NCBI GenBank assembly: GCA_963826035.1
Contig: CAWGVZ010000001.1
Coordinates: 558,001 to 622,000, forward strand
Source: Actinophytocola sp963826035
GTDB taxonomy: Bacteria > Actinomycetota > Actinomycetes > Mycobacteriales > Pseudonocardiaceae
Direction of reading: 5' to 3'
DNA length: 64,000 nucleotides
Numbering within the stretch: position 1 is the first letter of the stretch; each line of letters opens with the position of its first letter. The notes under the pieces are model-generated. The model made no database searches. It was given only the letters and a program-made list of their open reading frames with translations, and had not been told where the DNA came from. This document shows, piece after piece, positions 17,008-25,209 of this stretch. A program made the translations under genes and the position numbers.

Positions 17008-17884
17008 ATGGGCCAGATCGACCACCGCGCGGAGGTCCGTGAGTTCCTCAGCTCGCGGCGGGCGCGCATCACCCCGGAACGGGCGGGACTGCCCGCGTTC
17101 GGCGGAAACCGTCGCGTCAAAGGACTGCGCCGTGAAGAGGTCGCCATGCTCGCCGGCGTCTCCATCGACTACTACGTCCGGTTGGAGCGCGGGAATCTGG
17201 CCGGCGCCTCGGAGAGCGTGCTGGACGCGCTGCGCGAGGGCCCTGCAACTCGACGAGGCCGAGCGTGACCATCTGTTCGCGCTCGCGCGGGCGGCCGGCC
17301 CGGGACCGCGGCGCCGTCGGACCCCGTCGACGAGCGTGCGTCCCGCCGTCCAGCAGGTGCTCGACGCCATCAGCGACGCCCCGGCCTGGGTGCGCAACGG
17401 CCGTCACGACATCGTGGCCCTGAACCGGCTCGGCCGCGCACTCTACGCTCCCGTACTCGCGGATCCGCGGCGGCCCGCGAACACCACCCGGTTCGTCTAC
17501 CTCGATCCGGCGGCGCGCGAGTTCTTCGTTGACTGGGAACGGGTCGCGAACGACGCGGCCGCCATGCTCCGCCTCGAGGTGGGCCGCAACCCGCACGACC
17601 GGGCCCTGATCGAGCTGGTCGGTGAACTGTCGACACGCAGCGAGATCTTCCGGCAGCGCTGGGCCTCCCACGACGTCCAGTTCCACCGCAGCGGTCAGAA
17701 ACGGCTGCGGCACCCGGTCGTCGGGCAGCTCGACCTGAACTTCGAGTCGATGGAGCTGCCCTCCGAACCAGGCCTGACCCTCAACGTCTACACGGCCGCG
17801 CCGGGCAGCCCCGCCGCCGACGGTCTCCAGGTGCTCGCGAGCTGGGCGGCCACCCAGGAACTGGCGGAGGCCGACCAGCTCTGA
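17008..17884 (+). pseudogene. XRE/MmyB-like transcriptional regulator, apparent 1-base insertion
   Basis: The first frame encodes an HTH region (REFLSSRRARITPERAGLP, RREEVAMLAGVSIDYYVRLERGN, ESVLDAL) and ends early. The expected continuation, ARALQLDEAERDHLFALARAA, follows in the next frame. One extra base near 17236-17242, within the GC-repetitive CTGCGCGAGG, explains the break. The rest is a complete MmyB-like ligand-binding domain (VLDAISDAPAWVRNGRHDIVALNRLGRALY), giving 291 residues when joined. It is divergent from the aldo/keto reductase gene, its probable target. Pseudogene or base error cannot be decided here. Confidence 0.82.
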
Positions 17885-17890
17885 TGCCGT

Positions 17891-19150
17891 TCAAGTGGCG
17901 TGGTGCCACATGGCGGAAAGCGGGAGGGCGGTCATGCGGTCGCCGAATGGGTGGGTCTGGGTTCCCAGGTAGAGGACGTAGCCACCGGCGAACCGGTCGC
18001 CAAGCTGGTCTGCCAGCCAGCGAAGATGGCGGAAGTCTTTGGGACCTACCGTGGAGGTCGCCTTGACCTCGATTCCCACGACCTGGCCGTTGCGTCGTTC
18101 GAGGAGGAAGTCGATCTCGCGGCCGTCGCGGTCCCGGTAGAAGTACAGCGTGGCGCCGAGGTCGCCGGCGGCCAGGAGCCGGGTCAGCTCGGCGTGCACG
18201 AACGTCTCGACGAGGATCCCCGTGGTGGGGTGTCCCGGTGCTGTCACGGCGTCGACATCCACTTGGAGTAGGTGTGCGGCGAGTCCCGGGTCAGTGGGGA
18301 ACACTTTGGGCGTCTTGACCAGTTTGGCGTTGAGGTTGGATGACCACGGTGACACGCGGCTGGCGAGGAAGACCGTGTCCAGATAGCTGAGGTAGTTGCG
18401 GACGGTCGCGTGGTTGAGCTGGAGGTTCTTGGCCAGGTCGGAGATCACTGTCTGTCCGCCGGCCCGTGCGGCGAGCATGCCGAGTAGCCGGGGGATCAGG
18501 TCGCCGTGCTGGATCTGCGCGAAGCTGGCCACGTCCCGGAGTACGACAGTGCTCAGGTATCCGTCGAACCAGACTTGCCGCAAGGTGGGGTTGTCGATAC
18601 TCAACGCCTCCGGGTAGCCGCCCGCGCAGATCAGCCGGAGGTAATCCGATCGGGTCCAGGCGGACTCGGCGGCGCCGGAGAAGGATTGCCGTCCGGCGAA
18701 CAGCAGCTCGCAGAAGTCGCCGGACGTGCCGAACCGTTCCGCGGCGGCGAATGGCCACAGGTCGACGAACACGGCGCGGCCGGCGAGCGACTCCGACAGG
18801 GTGGGCACGGTGAGGAAGCGGGTGGAACCGGACAGGACGAACTGTCCCTTGCTGTTGTCGCGATCGACCAGGTACTTGATCGCCAGCACCAGGTCGTCGC
18901 CGCCACGTTGGATCTCGTCGATGACGCGGGGCGCGGTGCCGTAGCGGGCGAACTCGGTGGGATCGTCCCGCGCTACCCCGAGCGTGGTCGCGTCGTCCAG
19001 AGACCGGAACGACCCGCCGTGATCTTCGCGGAACAAGTTCAGCAGCGTCGTCTTCCCGGCTTGCCGCGGACCGTTCACGATGACCACCCGGAACGCCGCG
19101 ACACGCTCGGTCAGGCGCTGCAGCGCGAACCGCGGAACAACCGAACTCAT
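17891..19150 (-). CDS. AAA-family ATPase with DUF4143 domain
   Basis: A 419-residue P-loop protein. Walker A is VIVNGPRQAGKTTLL (near 30), Walker B is RVIDEIQRGGDD (near 80), and sensor-type SGSTRFL follows; the C-terminal half matches DUF4143 (IEVKATSTVGPKDFRHLRWLAD, DFLLERRNGQVVGIEVK), which has a PD-(D/E)XK-like appearance. Such proteins are widespread in bacteria, often scattered singly, and their role is unsettled. It ends 7 bp from the convergent regulator gene. Confidence 0.9.
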   Translation of the reverse strand: MSSVVPRFALQRLTERVAAFRVVIVNGPRQAGKTTLLNLFREDHGGSFRSLDDATTLGVARDDPTEFARYGTAPRVIDEIQRGGDDLVLAIKYLVDRDNSKGQFVLSGSTRFLTVPTLSESLAGRAVFVDLWPFAAAERFGTSGDFCELLFAGRQSFSGAAESAWTRSDYLRLICAGGYPEALSIDNPTLRQVWFDGYLSTVVLRDVASFAQIQHGDLIPRLLGMLAARAGGQTVISDLAKNLQLNHATVRNYLSYLDTVFLASRVSPWSSNLNAKLVKTPKVFPTDPGLAAHLLQVDVDAVTAPGHPTTGILVETFVHAELTRLLAAGDLGATLYFYRDRDGREIDFLLERRNGQVVGIEVKATSTVGPKDFRHLRWLADQLGDRFAGGYVLYLGTQTHPFGDRMTALPLSAMWHHAT

Positions 19151-19289
19151 GCGGCTACGCTAACAGAAATTCGGATACTGCACTAACAGAATTGCCGACT
19201 CCCCGGCGCGGGACGCTGGGCAGGCAGTGGTAACTGAATCGTTACAGCGTCGAGCTGTGCCGGCAAAGGCCTGTGGACAGGCTGAAGCC

Positions 19290-20438
19290 ATGACCACATC
19301 TCGATCTGAGGAGGTGGCCAGGCGTACAAAGACGCCGTCCTGGCGCCGAGAGGCCATCGAGCTTGCCGCGCTGTTCGTCGCGGTGGCCGTCGCCGACCTG
19401 TTCGCCAACTCGCTGGCACATCAGCCGGCCGGGGCCATCGTGCTGATCGGCATGGGTGGACTCCTGATCGTCTGCGCGGTGGCGCATCACTGGTGGCGCC
19501 ACCGCGCGGAACCAACCGTGCCCACTCTCAGGACGACGACCGGTGTCTGGCGGGTGCGCGCCACGGTGCGCGACGCCCCGGGCAGCCTGGCCGCGCTCGC
19601 GGCGAGCTTCGCCGGGCACGGGATGAACATCGTGTCCGTCCAGGTACACGCCGGGCCGGACGACGCGGTGGACGAGTTCCTCCTGGAGGCGCCCGCGTCG
19701 ACCACCGCTCAGGAGGTCACGGCGGCCGTCGAGGCCGGCGGCGGACGGGACGTGCGTGCGGAACCCGCCGACCTGCACGACCTCGTCGATATCCCGACCA
19801 GGGTGCTCACCTCGGTGGCTCAGCTCGTGGCGGGTCGCGTCGAACTGGACGAGGCCCTGCGCATGCTGCTCGGCGACTGCGACATGACCTGGCAGCCGGG
19901 CGATCCGGGTGCCGAGGGGCCGGACGGAACGGTCCTGCGGCTGGCGGACTCCGAAGGCGGCGTGCTGATCCTGCGGCGCTCTTCCGTCGCGTTCACGCCC
20001 GCCGAGTTCGCCAGGGCCCGTGCCCTGCTCGACCTCGACGGCCGGCTCGCCGAGCGGGCCGAGCGCGCGGCGTTCCTGCTGCCCGGCGGGGTCGAACTGT
20101 CGGTCCGGCGGGCCGGCGTCGCGGACGTGCCGGGCATCGCCGACATGCATTCCCGGTGCAGCGACCGGTCCCGCCGACAGCGGTACCTCGGCGGCCCGGT
20201 CCCCGACCTACAGCGCATGGTGACCAGGCGCCGCGGGCACACCCTCGTCGTCGAGCAGCCGAACGGCGAGATCGTGGCCATGGCGAACCTGGTGTGGGAC
20301 AACGATACCGCCGAGCTGGCCGTGCTGGTGGAGGACGTGTGGCAACGCCGAGGGATCGGCACCGCGTTGCTCCGCCGGCTGGCCGGTGTCGCCCCGCCTC
20401 ACTCTCGGTGGGGTTCGAACACCCCCACCGCGTCGTAG
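19290..20438 (+). CDS. Membrane-anchored ACT-domain protein with truncated GNAT acetyltransferase domain
   Basis: A 382-residue protein in three parts. Residues about 20-60 are two membrane segments (AIELAALFVAVAVADLFANS, GAIVLIGMGGLLIVCAVAHHW). Residues about 75-150 are an ACT ligand-binding domain (RVRATVRDAPGSLAALAASFAGHGMNIVSVQVH). From about 265 a GNAT domain begins (ELSVRRAGVADVPGIADMHSRCSDRSRRQRYLGG) with the acetyl-CoA loop RRGIGTALLRRL. The frame stops about 20 residues after that loop, before the usual last strands, and its end overlaps a convergent gene by 40 bp. The catalytic fold is therefore incomplete. GTG at 19227 is an alternative start. Confidence 0.75.
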   Translation: MTTSRSEEVARRTKTPSWRREAIELAALFVAVAVADLFANSLAHQPAGAIVLIGMGGLLIVCAVAHHWWRHRAEPTVPTLRTTTGVWRVRATVRDAPGSLAALAASFAGHGMNIVSVQVHAGPDDAVDEFLLEAPASTTAQEVTAAVEAGGGRDVRAEPADLHDLVDIPTRVLTSVAQLVAGRVELDEALRMLLGDCDMTWQPGDPGAEGPDGTVLRLADSEGGVLILRRSSVAFTPAEFARARALLDLDGRLAERAERAAFLLPGGVELSVRRAGVADVPGIADMHSRCSDRSRRQRYLGGPVPDLQRMVTRRRGHTLVVEQPNGEIVAMANLVWDNDTAELAVLVEDVWQRRGIGTALLRRLAGVAPPHSRWGSNTPTAS

Positions 20439-21226
20439 GCGTGCCACGAGCCCTCCGGCTTGGCCAGTGTCAGCACGTTCTGGCCGGCCACCAACACCCC
20501 GCGCGGCAACGCGACTTCCACAATGGACGGACGAAGTGGACTGTCGGGCACGGTCGCGTCGCCCTGGGTGGAGCCCTTCGTGGCTCCCTTCTCCAGCACC
20601 GCCTCGGTCACGGCCGTGCCGTTGCAGGCCACGACCAGCTTGCCGGGCGTGCTGGCATGCGTGTCGATCAACCAGACGGCCAGGGCGAGGTCGGCGGCGG
20701 GCACGGCGTCGAGATCGAACCGGAAGCGGAACGTGTGCGCCGTGCTCCCGGCCCACTTGTCGGCCGGGCCGGGGTGCAGGTAGGGCCAGTCCGCGGCCGA
20801 GCTCACCCCGTGCGTGTAGTCGACACCGGCCGGAAAGCGGGTGAGGAACTGGTTGTAGCCGCCGGGGGCCAGCGCCAACTCGAGGCTCTTGCGGTCGAAC
20901 GCGCCGAGCACGGCGACCGGTCGCCCGGCGACGGTCACCGACTCGACCGACGAGGCACGCAACACCTTCGACGGGCGGCTGCGTTCCCCGGCGGCGTCGA
21001 CCGTGACGACCCGGTAGTACCTGGTTTCCTTGCCCGGCCCGAGGTTGTCGTGCCGGAGCCCGGCGTAGATGGTCTTGCCGATCAGGGTCTCGGACCCGAA
21101 TGTGGGATCCGCGGCGGCGTACACGGCGAAGTGGTCGACCAGCGGCGTGTACGAACGCGCCCGCCAGGTCAGGTCGATGCGGCCGATGCCAGGGCGGGCC
21201 GCGAGGTCGTGGATGGGCTGGATCAT
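20399..21226 (-). CDS. Fn3 plus PL4-type C-terminal (rhamnogalacturonan lyase domain III-like) protein
   Basis: A 275-residue protein starting at the ATG that overlaps the PhoD stop (ATGA). Residues about 10-95 resemble a fibronectin type III module (RIDLTWRARSYTPLVDHFAVYAAAD, ETRYYRVVTVDAAGERS). Residues about 120-275 match the carbohydrate-binding-like last domain of PL4 rhamnogalacturonan lyases (FRFRFDLDAVPAADLALAVWLID, LVVACNGTAV, GVLVAGQNVLTLAKPEGSWHAYDAVGVFEP). The catalytic lyase domain and a signal peptide are absent. Translational coupling to PhoD implies the two products act together; an enzymatic role is not apparent. Confidence 0.72.
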   Translation of the reverse strand: MIQPIHDLAARPGIGRIDLTWRARSYTPLVDHFAVYAAADPTFGSETLIGKTIYAGLRHDNLGPGKETRYYRVVTVDAAGERSRPSKVLRASSVESVTVAGRPVAVLGAFDRKSLELALAPGGYNQFLTRFPAGVDYTHGVSSAADWPYLHPGPADKWAGSTAHTFRFRFDLDAVPAADLALAVWLIDTHASTPGKLVVACNGTAVTEAVLEKGATKGSTQGDATVPDSPLRPSIVEVALPRGVLVAGQNVLTLAKPEGSWHAYDAVGVFEPHRE

Positions 21227-22815
21227 GACGTCACCTGCGAAAGTCCCGGCTTGCCGGCCTCGGTGACGAACGTGGCGGCCGTCGACACGGGCGCCTGGTC
21301 GTCCCGCCTGATGTAGTCGACGACGCGGTACTCGGAGGTCAGCGCCTCCGGCGTCATGGTGCAGCGCACATAGCCCCGGCGACCGTCGTAGAACTTGACG
21401 TGCTGGTTGCTCAGCCACAGTTCGGTGTAGCTGTCCGTGGGTGTGCCGTCGCCGTCGGAGCCGACCGAACCGACCACCAGCTCGGTGCCGATGGTGGCCG
21501 ACGCCGGATCGTCGAAGTTCGCCTTCAGCTCGGCCGCGACGTGGCGGTGGATGTCACCGCTCAGCACCACCAGGTTGTCCACTTTGTACCGCCGGATGGC
21601 GTCGAAGAGCCTGCCGCGATTGGCTGAGAAGCCGTCCCAGATGTCCATGCTGAACGTCTTGCCCGGCCCGGTATCCCGGTCGATCTGAGCCATGACCACC
21701 TGCTGGGCGAGCACGTTCCAGATGGCGTCCGAGCGCCGCAGACCGTCGGTCAGCCACCGTTCCTGCTCGGCACCGAGAATCGACCGTCGCGGGTCGGTGT
21801 GCTCGCCGCCGGCCGACGAGTCGGTGGGGAAGTTGTCCCGGTACTGCCTGGTGTCCAGCACGCTGAACTCCGCCAGGCTGCCCCACTTCATGCGCCGGTA
21901 CAGCCGCATGTCCGGCCCGCGCGGCAAGGAGGTGGCCCGCAGCGGCAGGTTCTCGTAGTACGCGCGGTAGGCGACGGCGCGGCGGCGTTCGAAGTCCGGC
22001 ACGGAGATGCCGTACTGCGAATAGGCGTCCGCATAGTTGTTCTGGACCTCATGATCGTCCCAGGTGGCCACCCACGGTGCCCTGGCATGCGCGGCCATCA
22101 GGTGCGGGTCGGTCTTGAACAGTGCGTAGCGCAGCCGGTACTGCTCCAGCGTCTGCGTCTCGGCGTCGTGGATCCGGTCGACCCGCACACCCTCCCGCCA
22201 CAGGTTGTTCGCGTTGATCGCGTACTCGTAGATGTAGTCGCCGAGGAACAGGACCAGGTCCACGTCGTCGGCCGCCAGATGCCGGTAGGCGGTGAAGTGG
22301 CCGTGGTACCAGGCCTGGCACGACGCCATGGCGAAGGTCAGCCGATCGACGTGGCGGTCGGGTGCCGTGCGGGTCCGGCCCACCTGGCTGAGCTCGTTGC
22401 CGGCCCGAAACCGGTAGAAGTACTCCCGGCCCGGCTGGAGCCCGTGTACCTCCGGGTGCACCGCGTGGGCGAGTTCCGCGGTGGCCACCGCACGCCCCCG
22501 CCGCGCCACCCGGGTGAAGCGCTCGTCCTCGGCCACCTCGTAGAACACGTCGACCGGCCGCCGGGGCATCCCGCCGTGGCCGTCCTCGGCCAGGGGCTCG
22601 GGCGCCAGCCTGGTCCACAGCACCACGCTGGTCGGCTCCGGGTCGCCGGAGGCCACCCCGAGCCGGAACGGGTCGGCCGGCACCGGGCCCGCCGCGGCGG
22701 TGGCAGCGTCGGCGGGCGCGGCGGTGCCCAGCGTGAACGCCGCCAGGCTGATGCCGGTCAGGCCGAGGAAGGAACGTCTGTCAAGAGGTGGCTCACTTGC
22801 GCCGGGCTCGATCAC
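21223..22815 (-). CDS. PhoD-type alkaline phosphatase/phosphodiesterase, Tat-exported
   Basis: A 530-residue secreted metallophosphatase. GTG at 22815 is chosen because AGGAG lies five bases upstream; a longer frame exists. The Tat signal is LDRRSFLGLTGISLAAFTL. PhoD motifs follow: FRLGVASGDPEPTSVVLWTRLAPEPL, LFLGDYIYEY, WDDHEVQNNYAD (metal-binding Asp-His), and VVLSGDIHRHVAAEL. It hydrolyses phosphomono- or diesters outside the cell. A 21-bp palindrome 27 bp upstream matches the site in front of the GH89 gene, so control by the ROK regulator at 28.2 kb is likely instead of phosphate control (inference). Confidence 0.93.
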   Translation of the reverse strand: MIEPGASEPPLDRRSFLGLTGISLAAFTLGTAAPADAATAAAGPVPADPFRLGVASGDPEPTSVVLWTRLAPEPLAEDGHGGMPRRPVDVFYEVAEDERFTRVARRGRAVATAELAHAVHPEVHGLQPGREYFYRFRAGNELSQVGRTRTAPDRHVDRLTFAMASCQAWYHGHFTAYRHLAADDVDLVLFLGDYIYEYAINANNLWREGVRVDRIHDAETQTLEQYRLRYALFKTDPHLMAAHARAPWVATWDDHEVQNNYADAYSQYGISVPDFERRRAVAYRAYYENLPLRATSLPRGPDMRLYRRMKWGSLAEFSVLDTRQYRDNFPTDSSAGGEHTDPRRSILGAEQERWLTDGLRRSDAIWNVLAQQVVMAQIDRDTGPGKTFSMDIWDGFSANRGRLFDAIRRYKVDNLVVLSGDIHRHVAAELKANFDDPASATIGTELVVGSVGSDGDGTPTDSYTELWLSNQHVKFYDGRRGYVRCTMTPEALTSEYRVVDYIRRDDQAPVSTAATFVTEAGKPGLSQVTS

Positions 22816-22841
22816 CTGGGCTCCTGTCTCCTCGACGGAAT

Positions 22842-22862
22842 ACTTACGTACCGTACGTAAGT
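22842..22862. promoter_or_regulatory. 21-bp palindrome upstream of PhoD (shared operator)
   Basis: A perfect palindrome with arms ACTTACGTAC and GTACGTAAGT around a single C, 27 bp before the PhoD start. A close variant lies between the GH89 and ROK genes at 28185-28205 (about 17 of 21 positions the same). Recurrence of a 21-bp palindrome beside a regulator gene argues for one common repressor. Confidence 0.7.
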
Positions 22863-22905
22863 CGGCGAAGAAGGTCCAGACCACATCAGGTGAAGCGATC
22901 GTGTA

Positions 22906-23604
22906 CTACGGCCGAACGACCGGAATCTCCAGGACCGTGGCGGTGGCGCCGTCGGCGTCGACCAGGTGCTCTTCCAGGGTCGGGCCGGTGATGGCGAGGT
23001 CATGGCGGTGCAGCCAGCCGAACAGGTCGTGCCCCGCGCGCACCACGCCGCAGCCCGGCGGGACCATCGCCCGTACCACGTTCCGGACGGGCAGCGTGAG
23101 GCGCTCGCCCCCGCGGTCGGTCACCACGGCGGCCGCGAAGCCGCCCGTGGGGTGACCGGTCAGCCAGGTCAACAGGGTGGTCGGGCAGCGGGCGCTCAGC
23201 TCGGCCGGATGGGCGACGTGCGTCCGCTCCACCCGCAGGCGGCGCTCGCCGACCGTGGTCCGCTGGGGCAGGATCGACGTCTCGACGGCGAGGCGATCCT
23301 CGGCGGCGGCCACGGCCGCGGCCATGGTGGCGATGTCACGGCGCAGCGCGGCCGCCGTCTCGGCCAGTGCCTGCCGGACCTGCGTGTCGGGTGCGTCCAG
23401 CAGGTCGGCGATCCGGCGCAGTGGCAGGCCGAGGCGTTGCAGACCGCGGATGCGTTCCAGCCGCGTCAGCTCGGCCACGCCGTACCAGCGGTAGCCGGTG
23501 GCCCGGTCCACGGCGGCCGGGGTGAGCAGCCGGATCTTGTCGTAATGGCGCAACGTGCGGTCGGAGACCCCGACCATCCGCGCCAGCTGCCCGATCCGCC
23601 ACAC
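22906..23604 (-). CDS. MerR-family regulator with GyrI-like effector domain
   Basis: A 232-residue regulator. Residues 1-70 are the MerR HTH (WRIGQLARMVGVSDRTLRHYDKIRLLTPAAVDRATGYRWYG), followed by a dimerisation helix, and from about 120 a GyrI-like ligand-binding domain as in BmrR-type multidrug regulators (LHRHDLAITGPTLEEHLVDADG). GTG at 23604 has AGAAGG upstream. Only 42 bp separate it from a divergent membrane-protein gene, the typical arrangement in which MerR acts on a stretched promoter for the neighbour. Confidence 0.92.
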   Translation of the reverse strand: MWRIGQLARMVGVSDRTLRHYDKIRLLTPAAVDRATGYRWYGVAELTRLERIRGLQRLGLPLRRIADLLDAPDTQVRQALAETAAALRRDIATMAAAVAAAEDRLAVETSILPQRTTVGERRLRVERTHVAHPAELSARCPTTLLTWLTGHPTGGFAAAVVTDRGGERLTLPVRNVVRAMVPPGCGVVRAGHDLFGWLHRHDLAITGPTLEEHLVDADGATATVLEIPVVRP

Positions 23605-23646
23605 GGTTGACCTTCTCCCTGCGTCAGGTTTCTACGGTCACCGGCC

Positions 23647-24279
23647 ATGACCACCACACGCCTCACGGGTGTCCTGCTGTTGACCGCGTTGACGGCCATG
23701 ATCGCCGGTGCGGTCCTGGTCGTGCCATCGGGAATGACCCTGAATCCGGACGACCCGGCGGCCGCGCTGGCCGCCGTCCACGACCACACCACGCTGCACC
23801 TCGCCGAGTTGGGCCTCGACGTGCTCGGCTGGGCGGCGCTCCTGGCCGCCGCGCTCACCATGGCCGCCCGCGCGCCGCTGCCCGCCGGTCTGCTCGCCGC
23901 CGCCGGGCTGGCCGGCATGCTCCACGACGCGGGCAACCTGGCGGTGACTCAGTTGGCCGCCGACCCCACGGATCCGACGACCGTCGCGGTGGCCGGGGCG
24001 GTGCTGCTCACTGCCAAGTGGACGGTCAACCTGGCCGGCCTGCTCTGGGTGGCGGCCACCGCCGTGCTCTGCCTGCCCATGGCGGCCGGGCTGCGCCGTG
24101 GCGGCATGCTCGCCGCGGTGTCGGGTCTCGCGGCCGTCGTCCTGCCGTGGACGACCGGGACCACCGGGATGTCGGCGACGCTCGAGCAACTCGGCTACGC
24201 CCTCCACGTGCCGATCATGGCCTGGTACGGCGTGTTCGGCCTTGGGGAGCTGCGCGGGTCACGGAGTCCGGCGGGGTAG
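23647..24279 (+). CDS. Polytopic membrane protein of unknown function
   Basis: A 210-residue protein with about six hydrophobic segments (GVLLLTALTAMIAGAVLVV, LDVLGWAALLAAALTMAA, LLAAAGLAGMLHDAGNLA, WTVNLAGLLWVAATAVLCL, GMLAAVSGLAAVVLPW, VPIMAWYGVFGLGEL). No transporter motif is visible. It is divergent from a MerR/GyrI regulator and is the likely target of it, perhaps in response to a lipophilic compound (inference). Its 3' end overlaps the convergent kinase gene by 21 bp. Confidence 0.75.
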   Translation: MTTTRLTGVLLLTALTAMIAGAVLVVPSGMTLNPDDPAAALAAVHDHTTLHLAELGLDVLGWAALLAAALTMAARAPLPAGLLAAAGLAGMLHDAGNLAVTQLAADPTDPTTVAVAGAVLLTAKWTVNLAGLLWVAATAVLCLPMAAGLRRGGMLAAVSGLAAVVLPWTTGTTGMSATLEQLGYALHVPIMAWYGVFGLGELRGSRSPAG

Positions 24280-25209
24280 TTCGACCGCGTACTTGGCCGG
24301 GTGAGTGCCGCCCGGCGGGAGGCCGCGTTGGGCCAGGAGCAGGGCGCCGTCCGCCGCCTGGCTCGCCGGGGCCGACACCTGCGCGCCCGGCACCCGGCGC
24401 GTCAGCTCGTCCTGAAAGGCATGGCGCAGCAGGGGACCGGCGTCGAAGAGCTTGCCGCCCCACGAGAAGTTCGGCGGTAGGCCCCGCCCGGCGGCCTGCG
24501 CCGAGTCCGCCAAGTGGACGCCCGCCCGGCGCCAGATGTCGCGCGCCACGGGGTCACCGTCGTGGGCGGCGGATGCGACGTCCGGGGCGAACGCCGCCAG
24601 CTCGTGCGCGGGCCAGGTCGAGCCGTAGACCGCGAGCAGTGCGGCATCGACGTCACCGAAGCGGCTCCGGGCCTTCTCCAGGAGCGCGGCCGAACCCCCG
24701 TCCCGGCCATCGGCGTGGCGCAGCGCCGCGCGCAGCCCCTGGTCGCCGATCCACGCCCCGCTGCCGTCGTCGCCCAGCAGATGTCCCCACCCGTCGGCCT
24801 GGTGCCAGATGGTCGCGTGGTCGGTGCCGAGCACGATGACGCCGGTGCCGGCGGCGACCACACAACCGGGGCGGCCGGCCAGCGCGCCCAGGTGGGTGGT
24901 GAGCGCGTCGCTGGCGACGATCACACTGCGGGTGGCGATGTGCCGGTGCACGTGGCCGCCCAGTTCCTCGGGACGGTCCAGCAGCCCGGGCATTCCGGTC
25001 AGCCCGACGGCCACCCGGTCCACCGCGTCGAGGTCGAGCCTGGCCACCAGCCCGCCGATCCGTTGGCCCAGGGTGCGCGTGTCGATCCGCCCCGAAGATC
25101 GGGGGACCGGACCGTCGTCCCGGGCCGTCAGGCGGCGGTCGCCCGCCGCCGCCTGGACGCGGATGCCGCCGCCGCCGACGTCGACGCCGATGTACGCATC
25201 AGTGCGCAT
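24259..25209 (-). CDS. BadF/BadG-type ATPase, probable N-acetylglucosamine/N-acetylmuramic acid kinase
   Basis: A 316-residue ASKHA-fold kinase. Phosphate motif 1 is YIGVDVGGGGIRVQAAAGD, motif 2 is CVVAAGTGVIVLGT, and GWGHLLGDDGSGAWIGDQGLRAAL is the conserved block of the BadF/NAGK family. It phosphorylates an amino sugar at O6 in the cytoplasm. The ATG overlaps the end of the MurQ gene by 11 bp. Gene order GH89-MurQ-kinase suggests that sugars released by GH89 or imported by the nearby ABC system are phosphorylated here and passed to the etherase (inference). The usual DGGGTKT is altered to DVGGGGIR. Confidence 0.88.
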   Translation of the reverse strand: MRTDAYIGVDVGGGGIRVQAAAGDRRLTARDDGPVPRSSGRIDTRTLGQRIGGLVARLDLDAVDRVAVGLTGMPGLLDRPEELGGHVHRHIATRSVIVASDALTTHLGALAGRPGCVVAAGTGVIVLGTDHATIWHQADGWGHLLGDDGSGAWIGDQGLRAALRHADGRDGGSAALLEKARSRFGDVDAALLAVYGSTWPAHELAAFAPDVASAAHDGDPVARDIWRRAGVHLADSAQAAGRGLPPNFSWGGKLFDAGPLLRHAFQDELTRRVPGAQVSAPASQAADGALLLAQRGLPPGGTHPAKYAVELPRRTP

